A model generated the notes under the pieces. That model did not search any database, was not told the DNA's origin, and saw nothing but the letters and a program-made list of their open reading frames with translations. This document shows positions 9,648 through 17,833 of a stretch of 64,000 nucleotides of DNA, piece by piece; position 1 is the first letter of the stretch; each line of letters begins with the position of its first letter. The position numbers were made by a program, and so were the translations under genes. Source of the stretch: Bradyrhizobium viridifuturi. GTDB taxonomy: Bacteria; Pseudomonadota; Alphaproteobacteria; Rhizobiales; Xanthobacteraceae. The DNA lies in contig NZ_LGTB01000028.1 of NCBI RefSeq assembly GCF_001238275.1, forward strand, positions 1 to 64,000, read 5' to 3'.

Positions 9648-10654
9648 ATGAAACAAGCAAATGTGCTGCGGACCACGGCAAGGGTTGGTCTCTGCCTGGT
9701 CATGATTGCCATCTCTGCTCCGACGCGCGCCGATGAAGGAGGTCTCAGCTTCTGGCTGCCCGGCACCTTCGGCAGTCTTGCCGCTACCCCGACCACGCCT
9801 GGCTGGTCCTGGGCAACCTTCTATATTCACACGGAGGCAGCGGCGGGCGCCGGTGCTCAATTCCCGCGCGGAGGTCGCGTCGACATCGGCGTGAGCGGCA
9901 GGGGCGATCTGGTCGGCTTCGGTCCGACTTACACATTTGCAACCGCAGTGCTCGGTGGGCAATTGGCGGTTAGCCTTCTGGGCACGGCGGGCCGGAGCGA
10001 TGCGTCGGCCGCGTTGTCCCTGACCGGCCCACTAGGCAACACGATCGGAATCAATCGATCGCAGGACCTGACGTCCTACGGCGACGTGCTGCCGCAGGTC
10101 TCGCTCAAGTGGAACACGGGCGTGAATAACTGGATGGTTTACGGCGCCGGCGATATTCCGGTTGGTGACTACGACCCCGCAAGGCTGGCGAACCTCGGCA
10201 TCGGGCATGGAGCCATCGATTTCGGCGGTGGCTATACTTACTTCGATCCGAAATCTGGACACGAATTTTCCTGGGTGGCCGGACTCACCTACAATTTCAA
10301 GAACCCCGACACACAGTATCAGAACGGCGTCGATTTCCATCTGGACTGGGGCGCATCGCACTTCTTCGACAGCAAGCTCCAGCTCGGACTGGTTGGATAT
10401 TATCTGCAGCAGATATCGGACGACCTAGGAACACCGCCCGCTCTTGGCGGCTTCCGCTCGCGTATCGCGGGAATCGGTCCGCAGATCGGCTATCTTTTTC
10501 CGGTCGGCGATTTTCAGGCTACGTGAACGTCAAGGCCTACAAAGAGTTCGCAGCCCAGAACAGGCCGGAAGGATGGAATGCCTGGGTGACCTTCGCCATC
10601 TCGCCTGCCGCACCGGATGCAACTGCCGCCAAACCGCTCTCTCGCAAATTTTAG
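9648..10654 (+). CDS. SphA/MetA-pathway-type outer-membrane beta-barrel protein, frameshifted
   Basis: A signal peptide (LCLVMIAISAPTRAD) is followed by glycine- and aromatic-rich alternating strands such as GFGPTYTF, VYGAGDIPVGDY and FDLHLDWG-type segments, as in the SphA / phenol MetA-pathway outer-membrane family. Such proteins probably move small hydrophobic compounds across the outer membrane. The frame ends early at GDFQAT, but one extra G at 10517-10518 continues it as GYVNVKAYKEF to a stop at 10652-10654 with a C-terminal F, as expected for a barrel. The ATG at 9648 has a GGGGGA site. It follows the sulfatase closely and may take up its substrate or product. Confidence 0.72.
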
Positions 10655-10816
10655 AGATGAAGTCCGGCTTTAGCCCGCGCGGAAGGCGTCCGGCGAGGAG
10701 CCGCTTGTGGCCCGTTGCTGACCTTCCGGAGACACCGCCGAGACGTCCGAGGCCGGGACCAAAGCGGACGCGAAGCCCCGAGGCCGGGATGTCGCTCCTT
10801 GACCCAAAGCCGACAT
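10655..10816. repeat. Degenerate dispersed repeat between two gene ends
   Basis: No gene is supported here. Read on the minus strand the sequence contains AATGTCGGCTTTGGGTCA and, further along, CGTCCGCTTTGGTCCCGG. These resemble the rhizobial intergenic repeat that is often mis-annotated as a small protein beginning MSAFG. A related fragment occurs at 11728-11760. The assignment rests on recall of that motif, so it is tentative. Confidence 0.4.
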
Positions 10817-11641
10817 TCACGTCAGTGGGACAGTCAGTTTAGCTATAACCTCGGCTGTCGCCGGTCTTACCCCGCGCCACCAAGCGAAAGCCTCGGCGGC
10901 TTGCTCGACGAGCATGCCGACGCCGTCGCAAACTCGGGCGACGCCCGATTCGCGGGCAAGGCGCAAGAATGGGGTCAACCCATAGGCGAGTTCGTAGGCG
11001 AGCGAGGCATTCCTGAAGAGGTTTTCTGAGACCGGGAGAACTTCGCCCCGCAACGCCGCCGACGTGGCGTTGATCACGACATCATAGCGTTTCGCATCCT
11101 TTAGTTTGTCATAATCGCTCGCGATGACCGAGCCATACGAGCCGAAGGCTTCAGCGAGCGACCGCGCTTTCTCAAACGTCCGATTCACGATCACAAGCTC
11201 TGCCGGTCTGGCTTCCAAAAGGGGCAGCAAGGCGCCGCGCGCTGCGCCACCTGACCCCAATAGCAAAACGCGCTTGCCTTGCAGGGGAATGCCTTGGTTG
11301 TATTCGATATCACGCAACAGGCCGACGCCGTCAAAGTTGTCAGCCTCGACGACATCGCCAACGAAGGACATCGCATTGGCGGCACCCGCAAGACGTGCGC
11401 GATCGCGCAACTCGGTCGCATAGGAAAAGGCATCGAGCTTGAACGGTGCGGTGATGTTCAAGCCGCGTGCGCCCTTGTGGCGGAAAGAATCTACAGCTGC
11501 CGCGAAGCCCCCTTCGGGGGCCTCGATCGCCGTATATTCGAGCTCTTGGCCGGTCTGCTGTGCGAATGCACGATGGATCATAGGCGACTTGGAGTGGCCG
11601 ATGGGATTGCCGATGACGGCGTATCGATCAGTCATGGTCAA
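10817..11641 (-). CDS. aroE: Shikimate dehydrogenase family protein
   Basis: This 274-residue protein is AroE-like. It has the substrate-binding IGNPIGHSKSP motif near residues 9-19, the catalytic lysine in NITAPFK, the aspartate in NFDGVGL (usually NTDG), a GSGGAARG nucleotide-binding loop, and a VNRTFEKA motif consistent with NADP preference. It would reduce 3-dehydroshikimate to shikimate. The changed NFDG and NITA motifs and the accessory surroundings suggest a paralogue, such as a quinate/shikimate or AroE-like dehydrogenase, rather than the sole housekeeping copy. The start is either 11641 or the second ATG six bases on. Confidence 0.82.
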   Translation of the reverse strand: MTMTDRYAVIGNPIGHSKSPMIHRAFAQQTGQELEYTAIEAPEGGFAAAVDSFRHKGARGLNITAPFKLDAFSYATELRDRARLAGAANAMSFVGDVVEADNFDGVGLLRDIEYNQGIPLQGKRVLLLGSGGAARGALLPLLEARPAELVIVNRTFEKARSLAEAFGSYGSVIASDYDKLKDAKRYDVVINATSAALRGEVLPVSENLFRNASLAYELAYGLTPFLRLARESGVARVCDGVGMLVEQAAEAFAWWRGVRPATAEVIAKLTVPLT

Positions 11642-11956
11642 TATGCCTTTCTGCCAAAGTGCTCGGCGACGGCCGGTTCCGCGTACAGCACGTTGGGAAC
11701 ACGTTCATATCATGCGAATCAAGGATGTCGGCTTTTGGCCCATGGCACTTCGTGGCCCTCACGGCGAGCGGTTCGTCCAGCCCCCTCGTGCAATTGAAAT
11801 TATCTATTAACCCACGGTTGCATCTGACCTTGGCTGTTGCCGGGTGGATGCTAAGTCTTGAGCATTGTGATGCAGGGTCGAGAGAATGAAGAGAGGCTGG
11901 GTCTATCTCGTATTCGCGTACCCTAGCCGTCGGATCTGAGAAACTCTCGCGCGCCT
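11642..11956. other. Intergenic region of about 315 bases
   Basis: It holds the divergent promoters of aroE and the desaturase-type gene. The stretch at 11728-11760 reads ATGTCGGCTTTTGGCCC and encodes MSAFGPWHF on the plus strand; this looks like a decayed copy of the dispersed MSAFG-type repeat. I see no convincing gene. Confidence 0.5.
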
Positions 11957-13126
11957 ATGCTGACGCGCTTGAGAATCTTTGTTTGGAGACTGTTTATGGC
12001 TCAAGAAAGTTCGAGGCCGCGCATCGGCGAAGGGCGCATCGGCAGTTCTCTCTGCGCCGCGATCGGCGTGCTCAGCGTCGCTGCGGTGCTATGCCTGCGC
12101 TACCCCGCCTTTCTCACGACGCCTGAGCTGCGCGTCCATTACGACGTCGAGCTGCTCCGCCTCACCCTCGCGATCGCCATGGTCGTCGGTGCCTGGCTGG
12201 GCGTCATCGGGATCGTGCTTGGCGGCCCGCGGGTGCCCGCTGCGATCGGCCTCAGCGCGCTTTTCCTCGCCACGCTGCTTGGCGGGCCCTACGTGCCGAC
12301 ACCGGATTTTCTCCAGCCGCGCTTCTATCTCGGCCTCGATTGGCTGGTGCTCGATCTATTCTTCACCGGAGCAGCATTCGTGCTGCTCGAGTGGGTCTTC
12401 CCACGGGTGCGGCCGGAGCAAGGGCCGCTCAGCCCCGGCTGGAGGCTCGATCTCGCCTATTTCGGCGTCAACCACCTGCTGATCGGCATCTTCCTGGTGG
12501 TCTCGACACATTTTGCCCATGACTATTTCGCCTGGGCGATCAGCCCGTGGCTGCAGGCGCATGTCGTGGCCCTGCCGGCGATCGTCCGTTTCGTGCTGAT
12601 GATCCTGGCGGCCGATGCAGTCGAATACATCTCCCACCGCGCCTATCACGAGGTGCCCTGGTTGTGGCGAATCCATGCGGTCCATCATTCGCCCGAACAC
12701 ATGGACTGGCTCTCGGGATCGCGCCTCCATTTCTTCGAGCCATTGGCAACGCGCGCCCTGGTGCTGGTGCCGATCGTCCTGCTCGGCTTCCCGCAGGACA
12801 CGATCTTCGCCTATCTCATTTTCATCTCTGTGCAATCGGTGCTGATCCATTCAAACATCAAGATGGATATCGGCTGGCTGCGCTACCTAATCGTCACGCC
12901 GCAATTCCATCACTGGCACCACGCGTCGGACGCCGAGGCCATCGACAAGAACTACGCGGCACACACGCCGCTGTTCGATATGCTGGGCGGAACTTGGCAC
13001 CTGCCCAAAGACCGCTGGCCGGTCAAATACGGTACGGTGAAGCCGATCCCCGGCGGCATGCTCGGCCAGTTCGTGCACCCCTTCGTCGGGCCGGTGAAGG
13101 AATTCCTCGAACATCGGAATCCATGA
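11957..13126 (+). CDS. Sterol desaturase / fatty acid hydroxylase family membrane protein
   Basis: The 389-residue protein has several N-terminal membrane segments and the histidine clusters of the integral-membrane di-iron family. These are HRAYH at about residue 230, HAVHHS a few residues later, and FHHWHHA with an HTPLFD segment near the C-terminus. Members hydroxylate or desaturate lipids, sterols or carotenoids using oxygen. Two starts are possible, 11957 or the in-frame ATG at 11996 (MAQESS); neither has a clear ribosome site. It stands alone between aroE and the NdvC-like gene, so the lipid acted on is unknown. Confidence 0.88.
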   Translation: MLTRLRIFVWRLFMAQESSRPRIGEGRIGSSLCAAIGVLSVAAVLCLRYPAFLTTPELRVHYDVELLRLTLAIAMVVGAWLGVIGIVLGGPRVPAAIGLSALFLATLLGGPYVPTPDFLQPRFYLGLDWLVLDLFFTGAAFVLLEWVFPRVRPEQGPLSPGWRLDLAYFGVNHLLIGIFLVVSTHFAHDYFAWAISPWLQAHVVALPAIVRFVLMILAADAVEYISHRAYHEVPWLWRIHAVHHSPEHMDWLSGSRLHFFEPLATRALVLVPIVLLGFPQDTIFAYLIFISVQSVLIHSNIKMDIGWLRYLIVTPQFHHWHHASDAEAIDKNYAAHTPLFDMLGGTWHLPKDRWPVKYGTVKPIPGGMLGQFVHPFVGPVKEFLEHRNP

Positions 13127-13288
13127 AGTGGCGTGTTCCGCTGCTGCCAGGCGGCTGAGGCTGTTGTCCCTTCGCGGACATTCAATCTGCCATCGTTGAT
13201 GTCTGCTTGTCAGCGCAATTCGGACCCTGCCATTTCGGCACGCCTGTACCGAATTCATGAGTACGCGCCCTAAAGCTAGAACGCATGC

Positions 13289-14950
13289 TCAGGCACGCGC
13301 CCGCCACAGCGTCGCCGCGAGCACGATGAAGACCGCGCAGGTCCACAGCGCCTGCCAGTTCTCGAGCCCTTCGTTGAGGACCGTATAAATGGCGGCTCCG
13401 ACAAAGATCCCGGCAAAGATCGATTCCGCCAGCGGGCGGGTTCCTTTGGTGGGCGGATTGAGCAGCGTCATCGCCGCAAACGGCACGGTCGCCATGGTGA
13501 GAGGTGCAAAGGGAAAATCGATGAAGCGCGGATCGAACACGAGGCCGAGGGCTGCCGCCGTACCGACCAAGACGGTGACGATCAGCGCCAATCCGTGCAT
13601 GGTCACCAGCACCGACTCCGTGTGGTAGCCCTTCGGACCCAGCAATTCCAGGAAGCTCGAGGGAGCGCGACCCGACATCAGGGCGTTGGCGCCGAATACC
13701 GGCGACGCCGTTGCCGCCACCAGGAGCGAGCCCCACAACAGCCAGCCTCCGGTGCCGTAGCTTTCATAGACCATGCGTTGCGCGGCGATCCCGAGCAGGA
13801 TTCCCCCTGTCGTCGCGGATACGCCGACCGCCAGCCATGATCCGAATTCGGGCTGCCTCGGCTTGCGGCGCAGGGTCAGCCATGCGACGCCGAACACCAG
13901 GATCGCGAGCGCCATTCCGCTGTACATTTGCAGCTTCCAGGCCGGAAAATTGCTGACCGGCTGGCCTGGCGGATATTTCAGCGCGCGCTGTTCGGAATCG
14001 AACAGGCCCCAGGAGCCGCCGATCGTGCCCTCGATCTCGCGCTTCCACCCTTCGTCATAGGCCTCGAACAGGTTGACGCGGAAGTGCTCGCGCCGCGCCA
14101 GGTCGAGCACCTCCGCGACCACGCGCGCCTGATTGGTGCGCGACGGCAGCGCGGACTCGCGCATCCGCCCCTCGCTCGGCCAGCCGACTTCTCCGATGAA
14201 GATTTCCTTGCCCGGGAACGCCGCCGCCACCTGCTTGCGAATCTCGTCTGCGTGCGCGGCGGCCCGATCCGCCCGGATTGGAATATTCTCCCAATAGGGC
14301 AGGATGTGAATGGTGACGAAATCGACGGCCTCGGCAAGCTCGCGGTTGCTCAGCCAGAACTCCCAGACCTCGGCATAGGTGACGGGGACACTGACCTGCG
14401 CCTTGATCGAGCGGATCAGGGCGGCGAGGTCGGGTGCCGCCATTTCCTTGCGCAGCAAGACCTCGTTGCCGACCACGAGTGCGATGATCGTGTCCGGATA
14501 TTCCCTGGCGAGGCGGATCGCCGTTTCGACCTGCGTTGCATTCTTCTTCCGGTCGCGATCAAGGAAGATGCCCTGAATGACCTTCAGCCCTGCCTTGGCC
14601 GCAAGCCCGGGAATCTGGTCGAGGCCGAGATCGGTCGCATAGGTGCGGATGCAGTGGGATATCTTGGCAAGCTGGGCGAGATCTTCCGCGATCTGTTCCG
14701 GCGTGACCTGCGTCGCCGGCGAAAGCGATGTCTGATTGTCGCGGAACGGGGCGTACGAGATGCACTGAACCTTGTCGTTCGGATCGATCGGTGCGCGCGG
14801 CAGATTGACCGGGGTGCCCAGCCACCACCACGCCGTGGCGATAGCGCCCAAGGATATCAGGAGAAGCGTCAGCGGGGTGCGAAGCGATACCAGGTCGGTC
14901 CCCCTTGCAGGAAGGAAGTGCAGGGCGTGCGAGATCGGTGACGCCGGCAA
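13289..14950 (-). CDS. GH17-type membrane glucan enzyme, NdvC-like
   Basis: The 553-residue protein has one N-terminal membrane anchor, then a GH17-like (beta-1,3-glucanase/glucanosyltransferase) domain, then about eight membrane helices from residue 340 on. The GH17 acid/base and nucleophile segments are visible as ALVVGNEVL and IFIGEVGWPSEG. Bradyrhizobium NdvC is a protein of about 62 kDa with this architecture that is needed for beta-1,6 linkages in cyclic beta-(1,3)(1,6)-glucans, so a role in periplasmic glucan synthesis or remodelling is likely. The usual partner ndvB is not in the window. The start is uncertain: 14950 or a downstream GTG before SLRTPLTLLL. Confidence 0.75.
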   Translation of the reverse strand: MPASPISHALHFLPARGTDLVSLRTPLTLLLISLGAIATAWWWLGTPVNLPRAPIDPNDKVQCISYAPFRDNQTSLSPATQVTPEQIAEDLAQLAKISHCIRTYATDLGLDQIPGLAAKAGLKVIQGIFLDRDRKKNATQVETAIRLAREYPDTIIALVVGNEVLLRKEMAAPDLAALIRSIKAQVSVPVTYAEVWEFWLSNRELAEAVDFVTIHILPYWENIPIRADRAAAHADEIRKQVAAAFPGKEIFIGEVGWPSEGRMRESALPSRTNQARVVAEVLDLARREHFRVNLFEAYDEGWKREIEGTIGGSWGLFDSEQRALKYPPGQPVSNFPAWKLQMYSGMALAILVFGVAWLTLRRKPRQPEFGSWLAVGVSATTGGILLGIAAQRMVYESYGTGGWLLWGSLLVAATASPVFGANALMSGRAPSSFLELLGPKGYHTESVLVTMHGLALIVTVLVGTAAALGLVFDPRFIDFPFAPLTMATVPFAAMTLLNPPTKGTRPLAESIFAGIFVGAAIYTVLNEGLENWQALWTCAVFIVLAATLWRARA

Positions 14951-15013
14951 ATTGAAAAAGTATGTTGATGCTATATCACGCGACCACGCAATTGGCGTGT
15001 CTTTCTCGACGGC

Positions 15014-15666
15014 CTACTTTGCACCGGCGATCACGCCTTCGCGATTCTTGAGTACGCGATAATAGGCCCACCACAGATGGGCGGCGGCGCCGCGCAGCGG
15101 CCGCCACGGCTCGGCAAGCGGCGCCATCTGCTTCGGCGTCGGCCGCTCCTTCAGGCCGAGCCCGACCTTGACCGCCTCCTGCACCGCGAGATCGCCCGCC
15201 GGCCACGCATCGCCATGGCCGAGGCAGAACAGAAGATAGACGTCGGCGGTCCACGGGCCGATCCCGGGCAGCGCGGTCAGCGTGTTGTGCGCGGCATCGG
15301 CCTCCTCGTTGGCGAGCACGTCGAGGTTCAGCCGCTCCTCGGCGAGCTCGCGGGCGATATGCTTCAGCGTCTTGATCTTCGCGGCGGACAATCCGAGCCG
15401 GCCGAGCCGGTCGCGCGCGCCTTGCGGATGGCATCATGGTGGAACGGGTCGAAGGCCTGGCTGACGCGGCCCCAGATCGCGGCAGCACTCGCGGTCGACA
15501 ACTGCTGGCCGCAGACGATCGCGGCGAGCCCGGCAAAGCCCGGCTCGCGCTGCCGGATCGCCGGCATGCCGGTCGCTTCGAGGATCGGGCGCAGGCGCCG
15601 ATCCTGGTCGACCAGCTTGTGGACGGCGTCGTCGAGGTCGGCCTGGGTTTCGAGATGAATCAGCAT
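15014..15666 (-). CDS. DNA-3-methyladenine glycosylase II (AlkA/HhH-GPD family), frameshifted
   Basis: The restored protein of about 217 residues is an HhH-GPD base-excision glycosylase. It has IVCGQQLSTASAAAIWGR early, the helix-hairpin-helix LPGIGPWTADVYLL, and the catalytic aspartate in PAGDLAVQEAV. It would remove alkylated purines from DNA. The frame breaks at 15411-15420 within a GC dinucleotide run: one missing base turns an expected ARRDRLGRLGLSAAKIK into ATGSAGSD. The start ATG is at 15664-15666. It stands between the NdvC-like gene and the divergent RlaP-like gene. The break is probably a sequencing deletion. Confidence 0.82.
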
Positions 15667-15779
15667 TGCGGAATCGGCTTCGCCAGACGGACGTGCTCTT
15701 GCGACTCGGGCACCGCGCCTTGTGGACGCTTCAGGAGGTCTTAGAGTATGACAACTTCCCTTGATTTCGGAAGTACTCG

Positions 15780-16646
15780 ATGAGTTTGAGAAGCATTCCT
15801 GCCGATATGGATGCAGGGAAGGTCGCCTCGATCGACGCGATGCTCGATCGCATCGCCGATGAACACCGGGTCTTCTTGCCGCTGGCTGTCGAGAGCGGAA
15901 GCCGGGCGTGGGGATTTGCCTCTCCTGACAGTGACTACGATTGCCGCTTCGTGTACGTCCGCCGCACTATCGATCATATTACGGTCTGGCCCGTACGGGA
16001 CGTGATCGAACTCCCGCTGGAGGGCGATCTCGATGCCAATGGCTGGGATTTGCGCAAGGCGCTTCAACTGCTGCTGAAAGGCAATGCGGTCATCGTGGAG
16101 TGGCTTTGCTCTCCCGTGGTCTATCGGGGCCAGGCTTGGTTTCGCGATGCTTTCCTTGAATTTGCGCGCCGTGCGGCGAGCCGGGAGGCGATCTGCCGCC
16201 ACTACCTGCACCTCGGGGAGCGCCAGCGACGGGTTTATTTCGGTGATGAGAGCAGCGTTCCGCAAAAGAAGGTTTTTTATGCGCTGCGGCCGGCGGCGGT
16301 GTTGCGCTGGCTGCGGATGCATCCGACCGAAGCCGTTGCGCCGATGCATTTCCCCACCCTGATGGTGGAATGCGACCCCCCTGCCGAGTTACGGGAGGAA
16401 GTCCGCGATCTCATGCAGCGCAAGGCCGTCACGCACGAACTCGGCGCCACGCCCCTGTCGCGGGCTGTTGCCGGCTTCATCGATTCGGAGTTCGAGATTG
16501 CGCGCAGCGCATTTGAGGATGGCTCGGCAGACGCGTCCGAGGAGATGATATCGGAGGCGCAGCACTTTTACCGCATGGTTATCGAACGGTTGGAACTGGG
16601 GCCAGATTTTGTACCGGGCGCGTCGCGCCGCGCGGGATCGCCTTGA
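15780..16646 (+). CDS. RlaP-type nucleotidyltransferase (DNA polymerase beta superfamily)
   Basis: This 288-residue protein starts at the ATG at 15780. It carries the polymerase-beta-type nucleotidyltransferase signature GSRAWGFASPDSDYDCRFVYV at about residues 39-59, with the G-S and D-x-D metal-binding residues intact. It matches the PF10127/RlaP family, linked in other bacteria to RNA repair. The stop codon overlaps the gluQ start (TGATG at 16644-16648), so the two are translationally coupled. That pairing hints at a tRNA-related role, but the substrate is unknown. No RtcB or RNA ligase is nearby. Confidence 0.75.
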   Translation: MSLRSIPADMDAGKVASIDAMLDRIADEHRVFLPLAVESGSRAWGFASPDSDYDCRFVYVRRTIDHITVWPVRDVIELPLEGDLDANGWDLRKALQLLLKGNAVIVEWLCSPVVYRGQAWFRDAFLEFARRAASREAICRHYLHLGERQRRVYFGDESSVPQKKVFYALRPAAVLRWLRMHPTEAVAPMHFPTLMVECDPPAELREEVRDLMQRKAVTHELGATPLSRAVAGFIDSEFEIARSAFEDGSADASEEMISEAQHFYRMVIERLELGPDFVPGASRRAGSP

Positions 16647-17514
16647 TGCCACCCGTTTTCCGTTTCGCACCGAGTCCGAACGGCTATCTGCATCTCGGCC
16701 ACGCCTATTCGGCCTTGCTCAACCATGACCTCGCACGGCAGACGGGCGGGCGCTTCCTGCTGCGGATCGAGGACATCGATGCGACGCGCTGCCGACCGGA
16801 GTTGAGCAGGCGATCTACGAAGATCTCGCCTGGCTCGGCATCGCCTGGGAGACCCCGGTGCGGCGGCAGTCCGAGCATTTTGCCGCCTATCGCGCGGCGA
16901 TCGACCGGTTGTCCGCGCAGGGGCTGGTCTATCCGAGCTTCGAGAGCCGCGCCGAGATCGCGCGGCTGGTCGCCGAACGCGAGGCCGGTGGCGGCTGGCC
17001 GCGCGATCCCGACGGTGCGCCGCTTTATCCGGGGGCGGCGAAATCGCTGTCGGCCGGGCAGCGCGACCGGCTGATCGGGCACGGCGCGCCGTTCGCGTTG
17101 CGGCTCGATATGGCCGCGGCCTGCGCGGGGGCCGGTGGCCTGCACTGGCGGGAAGCGGGCGAGGGGCCGGCCGGCGAGAGCGGCGAGGTCGCGGCCCGGC
17201 TCGAGGCCTGGGGCGACGTGATCCTGGCCCGCAAGGAGACCCCGACCAGCTATCATCTCTCGGTCGTGATCGACGATGCCCTGCAGGGCGTCACCGATGT
17301 GGTCAGGGGCGTTGACCTGTTCTGGTCGACCAGCGTGCATCGTCTGCTACAGGCGCTGCTCGGCCTGCCCGCACCGGCCTACCGGCACCATGCGCTGGTC
17401 CTCGACGCGACGGGTCAAAAACTGTCCAAATCCACCCGCGCGACCGGGCTGCGCGAATTGCGGGATGCGGGGGCGAGCCCCGCCGACATCCGCCGTCTGG
17501 TCGGTCTGGAGTAG
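16646..17514 (+). CDS. gluQ: Glutamyl-Q tRNA(Asp) synthetase, frameshifted
   Basis: The enzyme is a truncated glutamyl-tRNA synthetase paralogue that attaches glutamate to queuosine in tRNA(Asp). The N-terminus FRFAPSPNGYLHLGHAYSA includes the HIGH-like motif, RIEDID follows, and the KMSKS-like KLSKSTRATG is near the C-terminus; the anticodon domain is absent, as expected. The cysteine zinc site of the E. coli enzyme is not seen (YPSFESRAE replaces it). The frame breaks at 16802-16803: one more T gives PEFEQAIYEDLAWLG and restores about 289 residues. The ATG at 16646 overlaps the stop of the upstream nucleotidyltransferase. Confidence 0.88.
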
Positions 17515-17833
17515 TCCTCGACTGACGTGCTGCGCTCCTCTCCCTCTGGTGGAGGCGATGGGGCTTGCGTGTTTTCGGAATAATAGAAAAATATCCCCGA
17601 ATTGCCCGACAAGTCAAGTTGCGGCGTCAGGCGCCGGCGCGGCCGCCGCCTCCTTTGCATGGGGTTGTTTTCGACATTTTGGCTGGAGGTGCGCGCTGTT
17701 CTTGCAAGGGAGGGCGCCGCAAGTGGATGGACCGCTTACCATCATCCTGATTTGCCTTGGCTCCTCCCAAACAGCGCCGTGACTCTGCCACTGCTGGCAT
17801 GCCATGTTGCCTCCGGGGCGGGGTCACGAGATC
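17515..17833. other. Intergenic region of about 320 bases
   Basis: No gene is supported. The central part (about 17570-17690) reads like a dispersed Bradyrhizobium intergenic sequence, with CCCCGAATTGCCCGACAAG and TTTGCATGGGGTTGTTTTCG. It must also hold the promoter of the downstream kinase gene, but no clear -35/-10 pair stands out. The small open frames here look random. Confidence 0.4.

Noticed and set aside
11700..11810. A small protein gene reading MRIKDVGFWPMALRG
   Set aside because: It overlaps the decayed MSAFG-type repeat, has no ribosome site and no known relatives.
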